Source of the DNA: Streptomyces sp. Mut1
GTDB lineage: Bacteria; Actinomycetota; Actinomycetes; Streptomycetales; Streptomycetaceae
DNA length: 64,000 nt
Direction of reading: 5' to 3'
Assembly: GCF_030719295.1 (NCBI RefSeq)
Contig: NZ_CP120997.1
Location: 4,537,501 to 4,601,500, forward strand
The notes under the pieces are model-generated. The model did no database searches and was not told the DNA's origin. It was given only the letters and a program-made list of their open reading frames with translations. The position numbers and the translations under genes were made by a program. Positions 49,986 through 59,011 of the stretch are shown here, piece by piece. Positions within the stretch are counted from its first letter, which is position 1; every line of letters starts with the position of its first letter.

Positions 49986-52900
49986 GTGGAGTTCAGGGAC
50001 TTGTTCCGGCGGCGGGCCCGCGCGGCGGCGGCCGGCGACGGCGGCCCCGACGCGGGACCGGCACCGGCTCCGACCCCGGAACCGGAACCGGCACCGGCCG
50101 GGTCCGCAGCCCCGTCCGGCGCGGACTGGGACGGCGGCTGGCGGCGGGTCGCCCCGCCCACGGTGACCGTCGCCCGGTCCTCGATCGGGGTGAGCGACGG
50201 CCTGCGCTTCAGGTCCCGGCTCGCCTCCTGGCAGAACGTCGCGTACGGCGGCGAGCTGGGCCACGCCGTGCTGCCCTCCGCGCCGGTCGGCCTCATCCAC
50301 GGTGTGGCCCGGCCCGGCGCCGCCCGGCCCGCCTCCTCCTCCGGGGCGGCGCCCCTCGTCCTGCGGGCGGCCGGTACACCGGAGGAGCCGGTGGCGCCTT
50401 CCGTAGCCGGCACCCCGACCGCCGAGCGGCGGCCCGGCACCACCCGGCCCCGCACCGGCAGCGGTTCGGCGGCCCGGCAGCCCGGCGCCGACGCGGCGGG
50501 CGGATCGGGCGCCCGCGCGGATACGGATGCGGGGAGCGGGAGTACGCGTACGCCCGCCCTTCCGGGCCGGGGTCGTCCGGGACGGGTGGTTACGGCCGTG
50601 TCCGGCTCCGCGTCACCCGCCGCCCCCGCGCCCCGCGCGCCCGGGGAGAGCGGCCCCGCCGTACCGGTGCGGACCCGGCCCGCCCCGGTCCGGGCCCGGC
50701 GCACCGCAGCGCCCCTGATCATCGCCCGGCGTCCGGCGACGCCCTTGCGGAACCTGGCCGCCTTCGTGCCGGCCGCGCCGCCGGTCGCGCCCGGCCGGGG
50801 GGCCGCCGAGGGTCCGGCTGTCGGCGGGCCGGACGCGGCTTCCGTGCGCCCTGCTCTGGGTGAGCCTCTGCGTGAACCGGCGCCCGGCGTAGGCCCGTCG
50901 GTGCCGCCCGCTTCCGGGGGCGGGGGTTCCTCTGCGGGGCCCGATCTGCCCGTGGTGCAGCGGCAGGTGGATGCGTCCGGGTCTGCCGGGGCGGCGGGGG
51001 AGTCCGGTCGTGGGGCGGCGGAGAGCGGCCCGTCTGTGGTGCGGCGGCAGGCGGATGCGTCCGCGCCCAAGGCGTCCGGCCCCGGCCCCGGTTCCGGCCC
51101 TCGCCCCGGCCCTGGCCCCGGTCGCATGCCCGCCGACCGGGCTGGGTCAACGGAGCGCCCGCCCGTGGTCGCGCCGGAGCGTTCCGCGAGCCCGTCCGCC
51201 CCGCCGCCCGTGCGCCCCGCGCTGGGTGAGTCCCTGGGCCAACTGCCCTCCGGCGTGAGCCCTTCGGGCCCGGCCGCCGCCGATGGCGGGGGCGTCTCTG
51301 CGGGGCCCGCCCTGCCCGTGGTGCAGCGGCAGGCGGACGCGTCCGCGTCTACCGGGGCGGCGGGGGAGTCCGGTCGTGGGGCGGCGGACAGCGGTCCGTC
51401 TGCGGTGCGGCGGCAGGCGGATGCGTCCGCGCCCAAGGCGTCCGGCCCCGGCCCCGGTTCCGGCCCTCGCCCCGGTTCCGCTTCCGGCACGCCCGCCGAC
51501 CGGGCTGGGTCAACGGAGCGCCCGCCCGTGGTCGCGCCGGAGCGTTCCGCGAGCCCGTCCGCCCCGTCCGCCGCGCCGCCCATGCGCCCCGCGCTGGGCA
51601 AGCCGTTGCGTGAACTGCCCCCCGAGGCGGCCCCCTTCGTCACGCCCGCCGCCCGGGACGGCGGTTCCGGTTCCTCGTCGGGGCCCGCCCTGCCCGTGGT
51701 CCAGCGGCAGACGCAGGACGCGGCCACGCCTTCCGCTCCTTCCCCGCAGCGGGCCGGGGGCCAGCCCGAGCGGGGCCCGGCGGAGCACCGGACGACGGAA
51801 CGTCAGCGGTCCGCCCCCGACACCGCCCCGACGCCGGTCCAGCCCGCACCCGCGTCCCCGGCCGCCCCGTCCGCACGCCCGGCGCACGCCCCCGCGCCCC
51901 GTACCCCCGGCGCCCAGGCGCGCATCCGGGGCGGGCTCGGCGCGCCCCTCTCCGCGCTCCCGCCCACCGCCGGCACCGCGAGCGACGCCCCGCTGCTGGG
52001 CGACCCGCGCCGCGCACGGCCGGGCCCCACGACCCCCCAGACACCGCACCGGCCGGGCGCCGCGCCCGCCACCCCCGCGCCCGCAGCCATGCCCCTGCGC
52101 GCCCAGCCCGGCACCACGCCCGGCACCCTGCCCGGCCAAACGCCCGCCGGGCCCTCCGCGCCCTCCGCCCACCCCGCAGCCGTCCAACGCGCCGCCGTGG
52201 ACACGGGCCGCGCCTCCCCGCCCCCTGGCGCGGTGGCCCCCGTACGCGTCCGGCGGATCACCTCACGCGGACCGGGCGGACAGGCGCCGGGACCCGGCAC
52301 GCCCGGCACGGGTTCCGGCCCCGAGCCCCTGATCGTCCAGCGGTCGCGCGCCCTGCTCGCCGGGCGCACCCTGGCCGTGCGTACCGGCGCGGCCGAGGGT
52401 TTCTCGGCGCCGGCGTCCGCCGCCGCCACGCGCCCCGTCGTACCCGCGACCTGGCGACGGGACACCCCGCGCCCGGCGGACACCCCGGGCCCGGAAACGC
52501 ACCAGGAGACCCGCACCACCCCGGCCGCCCCACGCACGCGGGCGACCCCGCCCGCCCCGGTCGCCCGCCACACCACCGTCCAGCGGGCCACCCACCCCGA
52601 CGTACCGGCCCACACCGGCCCCACCACCTCCGGCGCCGCCCAACCACCGCTCCCCGCCCGCCAGTCCGCCCCGCCCGCACCGGCGCCCGTCCCCGTCGTG
52701 CGCCCGCACCCGCCCGGCTCCCCGCGCCCCGGGGGCGCCGCCGTGCCGGTGCAGCGCCTCGCGATGCCGGTGGTGCCCGAGGCGGGCGCCCCGGCGGCCG
52801 GGCCCGCGCCGCAGGACGGCCCGTTCGGCGCGCCGCCGCCCCTCGCCGTACGCGCCTCGCGCCCCGCCCCGGACCGGCAGCCCGAGAACCGGGCCGGACG

Positions 52901-53186
52901 CTCCCCGCAACCCGACCCCCGAGCGCAGGCGGTCCAGCGGGCGGTGGCCGAAGCCGGGCTGGCCGGGGTCCCCGTCCGGGTGGTCCAGAAGAAGCCCGCC
53001 CCGGGCGCGGCGTCCACCGGTCCCGCCGCCCCCGCCGTGCCCACCGCGCCCCGCCCGAACGAGGCCGCCGGGGTGGACGTCGAAGACCTGGCCCGGCGCC
53101 TGATCGACCCGGTAAGCAGGCTGCTCCGGGCGGACCTGCGCCGCGGCAGGGAACGTTCCGGACGCCCCTACGACGGCCGCCGCTGA
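49986..53186 (+). CDS. Very long Pro/Ala/Gly-rich repeat protein of the eCIS operon
   Basis: A 1066-residue, apparently disordered protein. The N-terminus (1-110) is conserved-looking: VEFRDLFRRRARAAAA, then GWRRVAPPTVTVARSSIGVS and LRFRSRLASWQNVAYGG. Residues ~288-540 hold two full repeats of 122 and 124 residues, each starting RPALG and containing PVVQRQ, VRRQADASAPKA and GSTERPPVVAPERSA, plus the start of a third. Further VQR motifs recur to the end, and the C-terminus (GVDVEDLARRLIDPVSRLLR, then ADLRRGRERSGRPYDGRR) is helical and basic. No membrane helix. It occupies the position expected for a tape-measure or tube-lumen factor, but the composition is unlike helical tape measures. Role uncertain. 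Confidence 0.8.
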   Translation: MEFRDLFRRRARAAAAGDGGPDAGPAPAPTPEPEPAPAGSAAPSGADWDGGWRRVAPPTVTVARSSIGVSDGLRFRSRLASWQNVAYGGELGHAVLPSAPVGLIHGVARPGAARPASSSGAAPLVLRAAGTPEEPVAPSVAGTPTAERRPGTTRPRTGSGSAARQPGADAAGGSGARADTDAGSGSTRTPALPGRGRPGRVVTAVSGSASPAAPAPRAPGESGPAVPVRTRPAPVRARRTAAPLIIARRPATPLRNLAAFVPAAPPVAPGRGAAEGPAVGGPDAASVRPALGEPLREPAPGVGPSVPPASGGGGSSAGPDLPVVQRQVDASGSAGAAGESGRGAAESGPSVVRRQADASAPKASGPGPGSGPRPGPGPGRMPADRAGSTERPPVVAPERSASPSAPPPVRPALGESLGQLPSGVSPSGPAAADGGGVSAGPALPVVQRQADASASTGAAGESGRGAADSGPSAVRRQADASAPKASGPGPGSGPRPGSASGTPADRAGSTERPPVVAPERSASPSAPSAAPPMRPALGKPLRELPPEAAPFVTPAARDGGSGSSSGPALPVVQRQTQDAATPSAPSPQRAGGQPERGPAEHRTTERQRSAPDTAPTPVQPAPASPAAPSARPAHAPAPRTPGAQARIRGGLGAPLSALPPTAGTASDAPLLGDPRRARPGPTTPQTPHRPGAAPATPAPAAMPLRAQPGTTPGTLPGQTPAGPSAPSAHPAAVQRAAVDTGRASPPPGAVAPVRVRRITSRGPGGQAPGPGTPGTGSGPEPLIVQRSRALLAGRTLAVRTGAAEGFSAPASAAATRPVVPATWRRDTPRPADTPGPETHQETRTTPAAPRTRATPPAPVARHTTVQRATHPDVPAHTGPTTSGAAQPPLPARQSAPPAPAPVPVVRPHPPGSPRPGGAAVPVQRLAMPVVPEAGAPAAGPAPQDGPFGAPPPLAVRASRPAPDRQPENRAGRSPQPDPRAQAVQRAVAEAGLAGVPVRVVQKKPAPGAASTGPAAPAVPTAPRPNEAAGVDVEDLARRLIDPVSRLLRADLRRGRERSGRPYDGRR
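50847..51700 (+). repeat. Intragenic repeats of 366 and 372 bp
   Basis: Unit boundaries at the RPALG codons are 50847, 51213 and 51585. Units 1 and 2 are nearly identical at DNA level over stretches of well over 100 bases; unit 3 is truncated and diverges after about 51720. In-frame recombination between units would change protein length in steps of ~122 residues. Confidence 0.8.
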
Positions 53187-53202
53187 AGAGAGAAAGCAGC
53201 AG

Positions 53203-53628
53203 ATGACGGACAACATCTTCGCGACGAGCGTGTTCTTCAAGCTCGCCATCGGCGGAAGCGACCTCGGGCAGTTCCACACGTGCTCGGGGCTCGGCGCCGA
53301 GGTGGAGCTGGAGCAGTTTGCCGAGGGCGGCAACAACGGGTTCACCTGGCAGCTGCCGGGCCGGATCACCTGGACCAACATCACGCTGACCCGTCCCGTC
53401 ACCACCGACACCCTGAAAATCGCGCGCTGGCTGAACGAGACGACCCAGCGGGTGGAACGCAAGGACGGCGAGATCGTCGCGCTCCGCCCCAACCTGACCC
53501 GGATCATCAGCTGGCAGATCCAGGGCATCGTGCCGGTGCGCTGGCAGGGGCCCTCCTTCGACCCGTCCAGCTCCGAGCCGGCGATCGAGACCCTGGAGAT
53601 CGCGCACGAGGGCCTGGTGCCGTCCTGA
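53203..53628 (+). CDS. Second eCIS tube protein (Pvc5-like tube initiator)
   Basis: A 141-residue gp19-family protein: FFKLAIGGSDLGQFHTCSGL, EVELEQFAEGGNNGFTWQLP, NITLTRPVTTDTLKIARWLN. In eCIS this paralogue forms the first tube ring on the spike-hub and sets the start of the tube. It is clearly distinct from the main tube protein at 48895. Confidence 0.94.
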   Translation: MTDNIFATSVFFKLAIGGSDLGQFHTCSGLGAEVELEQFAEGGNNGFTWQLPGRITWTNITLTRPVTTDTLKIARWLNETTQRVERKDGEIVALRPNLTRIISWQIQGIVPVRWQGPSFDPSSSEPAIETLEIAHEGLVPS

Positions 53629-53698
53629 TGAACCACCCGCACCCCCGCCACGCCCACCGCCCCCACCGAGACGGACACGTGCAGGAAGGAGGAACCCC

Positions 53699-54436
53699 AT
53701 GCCCGCCGAATCCCGGACGAGCCGCGCACGCGCTCAGCTGACCCTCATGGAGCCGCCGCCGGACGTCGGCCTCAAACCGGGCGGCACGCTCGCCCAGCTC
53801 ACGTTGCAGTTCAACCCGGCGTCGCTCTCCCTGTCCAAGTCCACCGAGTGGCGCCGCACCCCGTCCAGGACGGCCGAGGAGTCCGCGCTGCCGGAGTTCG
53901 TGGGCAGCGGGCCCAGGTCGCTGTCCCTGGATGTCTTCCTCGACGCCACCGCCACCCACGACAACTCCGTGGAGGCGGCTGTGGAGCAGCTGATGACGGC
54001 CTGCGTGCCCACCGCGAGCAGCCTCGGCCGCAAGAAGCCCTCGACGCCCTGGGTGCGCTTCGACTGGGGGACATCGAAGACGACGTCGTTCGACGGCATC
54101 CTGTCGAGCCTCTCCGTGTCGTACACGCTGTTCGACGTGGACGGGAAGCCGCTGCGCGCCTCCTGCTCGCTGACCATCGAGGAGGCGAGCGTCGACCTGG
54201 CGGGCCAGAACCCGACGTCCGGGTCGAAGGAGGCACGCCGGATGCATGTCGTCGTCGCGGGGGACAGCCTGCCGCTGCTCGCCTGGCGCGAGTACGGCGA
54301 CGCCACCGCCTGGCGCACGATCGCCGAGGCCAACGACATCGACGATCCCATGCAGCTGGCCCCGGGCACCGAACTCCTGGTGCCCGCGCTGGAGGACCGT
54401 GCCGCCGAAGACCGCGCCCCGGAGGCAGCCCGGTGA
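53699..54436 (+). CDS. LysM-containing hub/baseplate protein (Pvc7-like)
   Basis: A 245-residue protein. Residues 1-175 match the gp53-like eCIS hub protein (AQLTLQFNPASLSLSKSTEW, WVRFDWGTSKTTSFDGILSS, SVSYTLFDVDGKPLRASCSL). The C-terminal ~50 residues are a LysM domain (HVVVAGDSLPLLAWREYGDA, LAPGTELLVPAL). It connects the spike to the tube. RBS GGAAGGAGG is exceptionally strong. The next gene overlaps by four bases. Confidence 0.94.
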   Translation: MPAESRTSRARAQLTLMEPPPDVGLKPGGTLAQLTLQFNPASLSLSKSTEWRRTPSRTAEESALPEFVGSGPRSLSLDVFLDATATHDNSVEAAVEQLMTACVPTASSLGRKKPSTPWVRFDWGTSKTTSFDGILSSLSVSYTLFDVDGKPLRASCSLTIEEASVDLAGQNPTSGSKEARRMHVVVAGDSLPLLAWREYGDATAWRTIAEANDIDDPMQLAPGTELLVPALEDRAAEDRAPEAAR

Positions 54437-56202
54437 CCGGACCCGCCCGTTCCTTCGCCGCCGACCCGATCGTGGAGGCCCCCGGCGAGCTGCCCCAGGC
54501 GTGGGCGGCCCAGCTGGTGCGCTGCGAGGTCGACGAGAACGTCGGCCTCCCGGACACCGCCGTACTGACCTACCGCGACCCGTACCACACGCTGCTCACC
54601 GCCACCGGGATCACGATCGGCACCCCGCTGAAGATCTCCGTGGTCACCGTCCAGGAGCAGGCGCGCGAGCGGCTGTTCACCGGAGAGGTCACCGCCCTCG
54701 AACTCGACAGCGACACCACCGGCTCCTTCACCGTCGTCCGCGCCTTCTCCAAGGCGCACCGGCTGCGGCGCGGGCGCAAGGTGGTGGCCTTCCGCAACAT
54801 GAAGGCCGCCGACATCGTCCGCAAGGTCGCCGCGGGTGCCGGGCTGGCCTGCGGGAAGGTCGAGGCGGCCCCCGTCATGTACAAGCAGCTCACCCAGCCG
54901 AACATCTCGGACTGGGACTTCCTCCAGTACCTCGCGGGGGAGTGCGGCGCGCACGTACGGGTGGACGAGAACGGCGTACTGCAGTTCGTGAAGCCGAAGC
55001 CCGCGGCATCGGCGCCCTCCCCGTCCACCTCCGCCACCAAGCACCCGATGGTGCTGGAGTACGGGCGCAACCTGCTGGCGCTCAGGGCCGTGCTGACCGG
55101 TGCCGAGGGGGCGGACAGTGTGGAGGTGCGCGGCTGGGACGTGGAGACCAAGACGAAGCTGGTGGCCCGCGAGCAGTCCGTGCGCAGTACGACGGTGGTC
55201 CCGGGCACGAGCCCGTCCGTCGCGGCCGGGGCGTTCGGGTCGAACGCCCGGATGACGGTCGCCGACACCCCGTACCGGACCCAGGCCGAGGCCGGCGCGG
55301 TCGCCGGGGCGGTCGCGGCAAGGGTCTCCGCCGGCTTCGGGGAGATCGAGGCGGTCGTCGAGGGCAACCCCAAGCTGCGGGCCGGTGAACCGGTCGCCCT
55401 CGGCAACGTCGGCCCCGCCTTCGCCGGCCGCTACACCGCCACGGCCGCCCACCACGTCCTCGACCCGCACGGCGGCTACCGCACGACGCTCCTGGTCAGC
55501 ACCGCCCCCGACCGTTCCCTGTCCGGGCTCACAGCGGGCGGCACGGCCCCGCCGGGCCCCCGCATGCCGGGCCTCGCGATCGGCGTGGTCACCGACATCC
55601 GCGAGGGCCGGGGAGGCGGCGAACGCGGCTCGGTGAAGCTCAAGTTCCCCTGGCTGGACGACACCTACGTCACCGACTGGGTCCGTACGGTGCAGTGGGG
55701 CGGGCAGGGCGGCGGCGGGGTGTTCAGCCCCGAGGTCAACGACGAGGTGCTGGTCGGCTTCGAGCAGGGGCTGCTGGACAGCCCCTATGTGCTGGGCGGC
55801 CTCTACAACGGCGTCGACAAGCCGTCCCCGCACGACGTCCCGTTGGTCGACGCCACCAGCGGCAAGGTCAACCGCCGCTCCCTGGTGTCCCGTTCGGGCA
55901 ACCGGATCGAGCTTCTCGACACCCCGCGCGGCCCGTCCGGCGTGCGGCTCGCCACCGGGGACGAGCAGTTGGAGGTCATGCTCGACGAGCGGCGGGGCGA
56001 GATCGCGCTGAAGGTGTACGCGCGCGGCACGTCCCGGGTGCTCAGCTCCCTGTCCCTCGACCGGACCGGGATCACGCTCGACGCGGGCCTGGGCGACGTC
56101 CATGTGAAGGGGGCGTCGGTGACCGTCAACGGCAAGACCGGCGTCACCGTGGACGGCGGCCTGCTCGCCGTCCTGAAGGCGGCCCTCGTCCGGATCAACT
56201 GA
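54433..56202 (+). CDS. VgrG-like central spike protein (Pvc8-like)
   Basis: A 589-residue spike. The N-terminal half is gp27-like (TGEVTALELDSDTTGSFTVV, DIVRKVAAGAGLACGKVEAA, NISDWDFLQYLAGECGAHVR); the C-terminal half contains the OB fold (GVVTDIREGRGGGERGSVKL, KFPWLDDTYVTDWVRTVQWG, GGVFSPEVNDEVLVGFEQGL) and the beta-helix end (GITLDAGLGDVHVKGASVTV). It forms the trimeric piercing needle. GTG start overlaps the LysM stop. No C-terminal effector domain is fused. Confidence 0.95.
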   Translation: MTGPARSFAADPIVEAPGELPQAWAAQLVRCEVDENVGLPDTAVLTYRDPYHTLLTATGITIGTPLKISVVTVQEQARERLFTGEVTALELDSDTTGSFTVVRAFSKAHRLRRGRKVVAFRNMKAADIVRKVAAGAGLACGKVEAAPVMYKQLTQPNISDWDFLQYLAGECGAHVRVDENGVLQFVKPKPAASAPSPSTSATKHPMVLEYGRNLLALRAVLTGAEGADSVEVRGWDVETKTKLVAREQSVRSTTVVPGTSPSVAAGAFGSNARMTVADTPYRTQAEAGAVAGAVAARVSAGFGEIEAVVEGNPKLRAGEPVALGNVGPAFAGRYTATAAHHVLDPHGGYRTTLLVSTAPDRSLSGLTAGGTAPPGPRMPGLAIGVVTDIREGRGGGERGSVKLKFPWLDDTYVTDWVRTVQWGGQGGGGVFSPEVNDEVLVGFEQGLLDSPYVLGGLYNGVDKPSPHDVPLVDATSGKVNRRSLVSRSGNRIELLDTPRGPSGVRLATGDEQLEVMLDERRGEIALKVYARGTSRVLSSLSLDRTGITLDAGLGDVHVKGASVTVNGKTGVTVDGGLLAVLKAALVRIN

Positions 56203-56310
56203 CCGCAGACAGACGGACAGACGGACAGATACAGACAGACGGACAGATACAGCGCAGACAGACAGACAGACAGATACAGATAGACAGACACAGCAAGGAG
56301 ACCAGCAGCC
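56203..56310. repeat. ACAG/ACGG-type short tandem repeat tract between spike and tip genes
   Basis: After the spike stop codon come imperfect repeats: CAGACAGACGGACAGACGGA, then CAGATACAGACAGACGGACA, a run of five near-perfect CAGA units (CAGACAGACAGACAGACAGA) and TACAGATAGACAGACACAGC. The tract is ~85 bases with almost no guanine-cytosine bias, in sharp contrast to the ~73% GC surroundings, and ends at the ribosome binding site AAGGAG of the PAAR gene. Confidence 0.85.
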
Positions 56311-56628
56311 ATGCCCCCCGCAGCCCGTACGGGCGACCCCACCGTCCACGGAGGCGTCATCGGCACCCCGCCACCGGGCGCGGTGGCCGTCGTCACCGTG
56401 CTGATCGGTGGCAAGCCGGCCGCCGTCACCGGAAGCCTCCACGTGTGTGTCATCCCCCCGCACGCCCTGCTGGGCCCGGGGAACGTCGTCATGCCGAACC
56501 CGGCCGCCCTGGTCGGCGGCGCGGTGATGATCGGCGGGCTGCCGGCCGCCCGCATGGGCGACACCACGAGCTGCGGCGCCAAGATCGTCGCCGGGGCGCC
56601 GAACGTCCTGATCGGAGGCCCGATGTGA
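56311..56628 (+). CDS. PAAR-domain spike tip protein (Pvc10-like)
   Basis: A 105-residue single PAAR domain: PAARTGDPTVHGGVIGTPPP, GKPAAVTGSLHVCVIPPHAL, GLPAARMGDTTSCGAKIVAG. His and Cys residues in the usual places chelate the tip metal ion. It caps the VgrG spike. The stop overlaps the gp25 start. Confidence 0.95.
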   Translation: MPPAARTGDPTVHGGVIGTPPPGAVAVVTVLIGGKPAAVTGSLHVCVIPPHALLGPGNVVMPNPAALVGGAVMIGGLPAARMGDTTSCGAKIVAGAPNVLIGGPM

Positions 56629-57050
56629 GCGAGGGCGGATTCATCGGACGCGGCTGGGGCTTCCCGCTGCGGGTCGGCGCCACGGGCGGCATCGGCATGG
56701 TCGAGCGCGAGCAGGAGATCGAGGAGGCCATCGGTCTGGTGCTGGGCACCGCGCCCGGGGAGCGGCCGATGCGCCCCGAGTTCGGCTGCGGCATCCACGA
56801 CTACGTCTTCGCGCCGGGCGACGGCGCGACGGCCGGGCGCATCGCCCACGAGGTGCGGGTGTCGCTGGAGCGGTGGGAGCCGCGCATCGACGTACGGGAT
56901 GTGGTCGTCGCCTTCGACACCGTCGAGGAGGGCACCCTCTACATCGACGTGCACTACACCGTGCGGTCCACCAACAACCTGCGCAACCTCGTCTTCCCCT
57001 TCTACACGATCCCGTCGTCCGGCGGCGTCGCGGAAACGGGAGCCCGCTGA
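56625..57050 (+). CDS. gp25-like baseplate protein (Pvc9-like)
   Basis: A 141-residue gp25/GPW family member: GRGWGFPLRVGATGGIGMVE, REQEIEEAIGLVLGTAPGER, RPEFGCGIHDYVF, the last containing the conserved baseplate E-[FL]-G-[CS] loop. It links the sheath to the baseplate. GTG start has GGAGG six bases upstream and overlaps the PAAR stop. Confidence 0.96.
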   Translation: MSEGGFIGRGWGFPLRVGATGGIGMVEREQEIEEAIGLVLGTAPGERPMRPEFGCGIHDYVFAPGDGATAGRIAHEVRVSLERWEPRIDVRDVVVAFDTVEEGTLYIDVHYTVRSTNNLRNLVFPFYTIPSSGGVAETGAR

Positions 57051-59011
57051 TGTCCCTGCCCCCGCCCAACCTGGACGACCGGCGCTTCCAGCAGCTCGTG
57101 GACGAGGCCAAGCGGTACGTCCAGCAGCGCTCGCCCGAGTGGACCGACCACAACGTGTCGGACCCCGGGGTCACGCTGATCGAGACGTTCGCGTACATGG
57201 TCGACCAGCTGCTGTACAGGCTGAACCGGGTACCCGACCGGAACTACTTCGCCTTCCTCGACCTGCTGGGCGTACAGCTGTTCCCGCCGACGGCCGCCCG
57301 CGCCGACGTCGACTTCTGGCTGTCCGCGCCGCAGCCGGACACCGTGCGCCTCCCGGCCGGCACGGAGGTCGCCACCGCACGCGGCGAGACCGAGGAAGCG
57401 GTGGTCTTCTCGACCGAGGATGACCTGGCGATCGTGCCGAGTTCCCTGATCCGCCTGGTCACCGTTCCGGCCTCCGGCGAGCAGACCGACCGCACCGGGC
57501 CGCTCGGCGAGGGCAAGGACATCCCCTGCTTCCAGCGCCGGCCCGCGCCCGGTGACGCCCTGCTGTTCGGGCTGCCCACCGCCGTTCCCCGGTGCATCGT
57601 CGCCGTACGCCTGGACAGCCGGGTGGAGGGCGTCGGCGTCGACCCCCGGCAGCCGCCGCTGGTGTGGGAGGCGTGGGACGGCGCCCGCTGGGTGCCGTGC
57701 GCGACCGGCACCGACTCCACGGGCGGGCTCAACAAGCCCGGTGAGATAACGGTGTTCGTGCCCGCCGGGCACACCGCGTCCGTCACGGCCGGCACCCGCG
57801 CCGGATGGCTGCGCTGCCGCGTCACCGAGGCAGCGCCGGGCCAGCCCTTCTACGCGGAGTCCCCGACGATCCGCGAGGCCGAGGTCTTCACCGTCGGCGG
57901 CACCATGGGCGTCGAGCACGCGGAGACGGTGCTCGACGTCCCGCTCGGCACCTCCGAGGGCGTCGCGGGGCAGACGTTCTCCGTGCCCCGCACGCCGATC
58001 CTGCTGGACGCGGAACCCCCCGCCGTCCAGGTGTCGTCGGACCGGGGCTGGCAGACCTGGACCCCGGTGGAGCACTTCGGCGCCTCGTCCCCGGGCGACC
58101 GGCACGTCCGGATCGACGCTGTCACCGGCCGGTTCGCCTTCCCGCCGGAGGTCCGCGAGGCGGACGGCACGATGCGTGCCTACGGGGTGGTGCCCCCGAA
58201 GGGCGCCCAGCTCCGGATCGCGCAGTACCGCACGGGCGGCGGGGCCGCGGGCAACGTGGCGCGCGGCGCCATCCGCGTCCTGCGCAGCTCCGTCCCGTAC
58301 GTCGCCGGTGTCGACAACCGCGAGGCGGCGCGCGGCGGGGTCGACGGCGAGACCGTCGAGAACGCGAAGGCGCGCGCACCCCAGATCCTGCGCGTCCAGG
58401 AGCGCGCCGTCACGGCCGAGGACCACGAGGCCATCGCCCGGGAGGCCGCCCCCTCGCTGCGCCGGGTCCGCTGCCTGCCCGCCGTCGCGGGCGAGGGCGG
58501 CGCCGTACGGGTCCTGGTGGTGCCGGACGCGGTCCCCGACGAGGGCGGCCGGCTGCGGTTCGAGCAGCTGATCCCGCCGGACTCGGTGCTCGCCGCCGTG
58601 GCCGCCCGGCTCGACGAGCGCCGGCTCGTCGGCACCCGCCTGATCGTGGAACCCCCCGCCTATCAGGGCGTCACCGTCGTCGCGAACCTGGTGGCGGACG
58701 AGGGCGAGGCGGACCGGGTCAGGGGCGCCGCGCTCGACGCCCTGTTCCGCCACATCGACCCGCTGCGGGGCGGTGCGGACGGCACCGGCTGGCCCTTCGG
58801 CAGGCCCGTGCAGTACGGCGAGGTCTTCGCCGTACTCCAGGGCGTGCCCGGGGTGCGCCTGGTGGAGGAGGTCCGGCTGTTCCCCGCCGACCCGCTCACC
58901 GGCCGGCGCGGCGGGGCGGCCGACCGCATCGACGTCGCGGCCGACGCCCTGGTCTTCTCCCACCAGCACCAGATCGCCGTCACGGTGTCCGGGCCCGGTG
59001 AGCGCCGATGA
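57050..59011 (+). CDS. Baseplate J/gp6-like protein (Pvc11-like)
   Basis: A 653-residue putative baseplate assembly protein. The N-terminal region includes EWTDHNVSDPGVTLIETFAY, MVDQLLYRLNRVPDRNYFAF, LDLLGVQLFPPTAARADVDF, characteristic of eCIS gp6-like wedge proteins. The C-terminal half has NREAARGGVDGETVENAKAR and RAVTAEDHEAIAREAAPSLR, the GP46/baseplate J signature. It forms the iris-like wedge ring. Stop and start overlap both neighbours (one base and four bases). Confidence 0.95.
   Translation: MSLPPPNLDDRRFQQLVDEAKRYVQQRSPEWTDHNVSDPGVTLIETFAYMVDQLLYRLNRVPDRNYFAFLDLLGVQLFPPTAARADVDFWLSAPQPDTVRLPAGTEVATARGETEEAVVFSTEDDLAIVPSSLIRLVTVPASGEQTDRTGPLGEGKDIPCFQRRPAPGDALLFGLPTAVPRCIVAVRLDSRVEGVGVDPRQPPLVWEAWDGARWVPCATGTDSTGGLNKPGEITVFVPAGHTASVTAGTRAGWLRCRVTEAAPGQPFYAESPTIREAEVFTVGGTMGVEHAETVLDVPLGTSEGVAGQTFSVPRTPILLDAEPPAVQVSSDRGWQTWTPVEHFGASSPGDRHVRIDAVTGRFAFPPEVREADGTMRAYGVVPPKGAQLRIAQYRTGGGAAGNVARGAIRVLRSSVPYVAGVDNREAARGGVDGETVENAKARAPQILRVQERAVTAEDHEAIAREAAPSLRRVRCLPAVAGEGGAVRVLVVPDAVPDEGGRLRFEQLIPPDSVLAAVAARLDERRLVGTRLIVEPPAYQGVTVVANLVADEGEADRVRGAALDALFRHIDPLRGGADGTGWPFGRPVQYGEVFAVLQGVPGVRLVEEVRLFPADPLTGRRGGAADRIDVAADALVFSHQHQIAVTVSGPGERR

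Noticed and set aside
53734..56463. A 909-codon minus-strand frame antisense to the LysM, VgrG and PAAR genes
   Set aside because: It is a mirror of genuine coding sequence and passes through the ACAG tract; the plus-strand genes are unambiguous.
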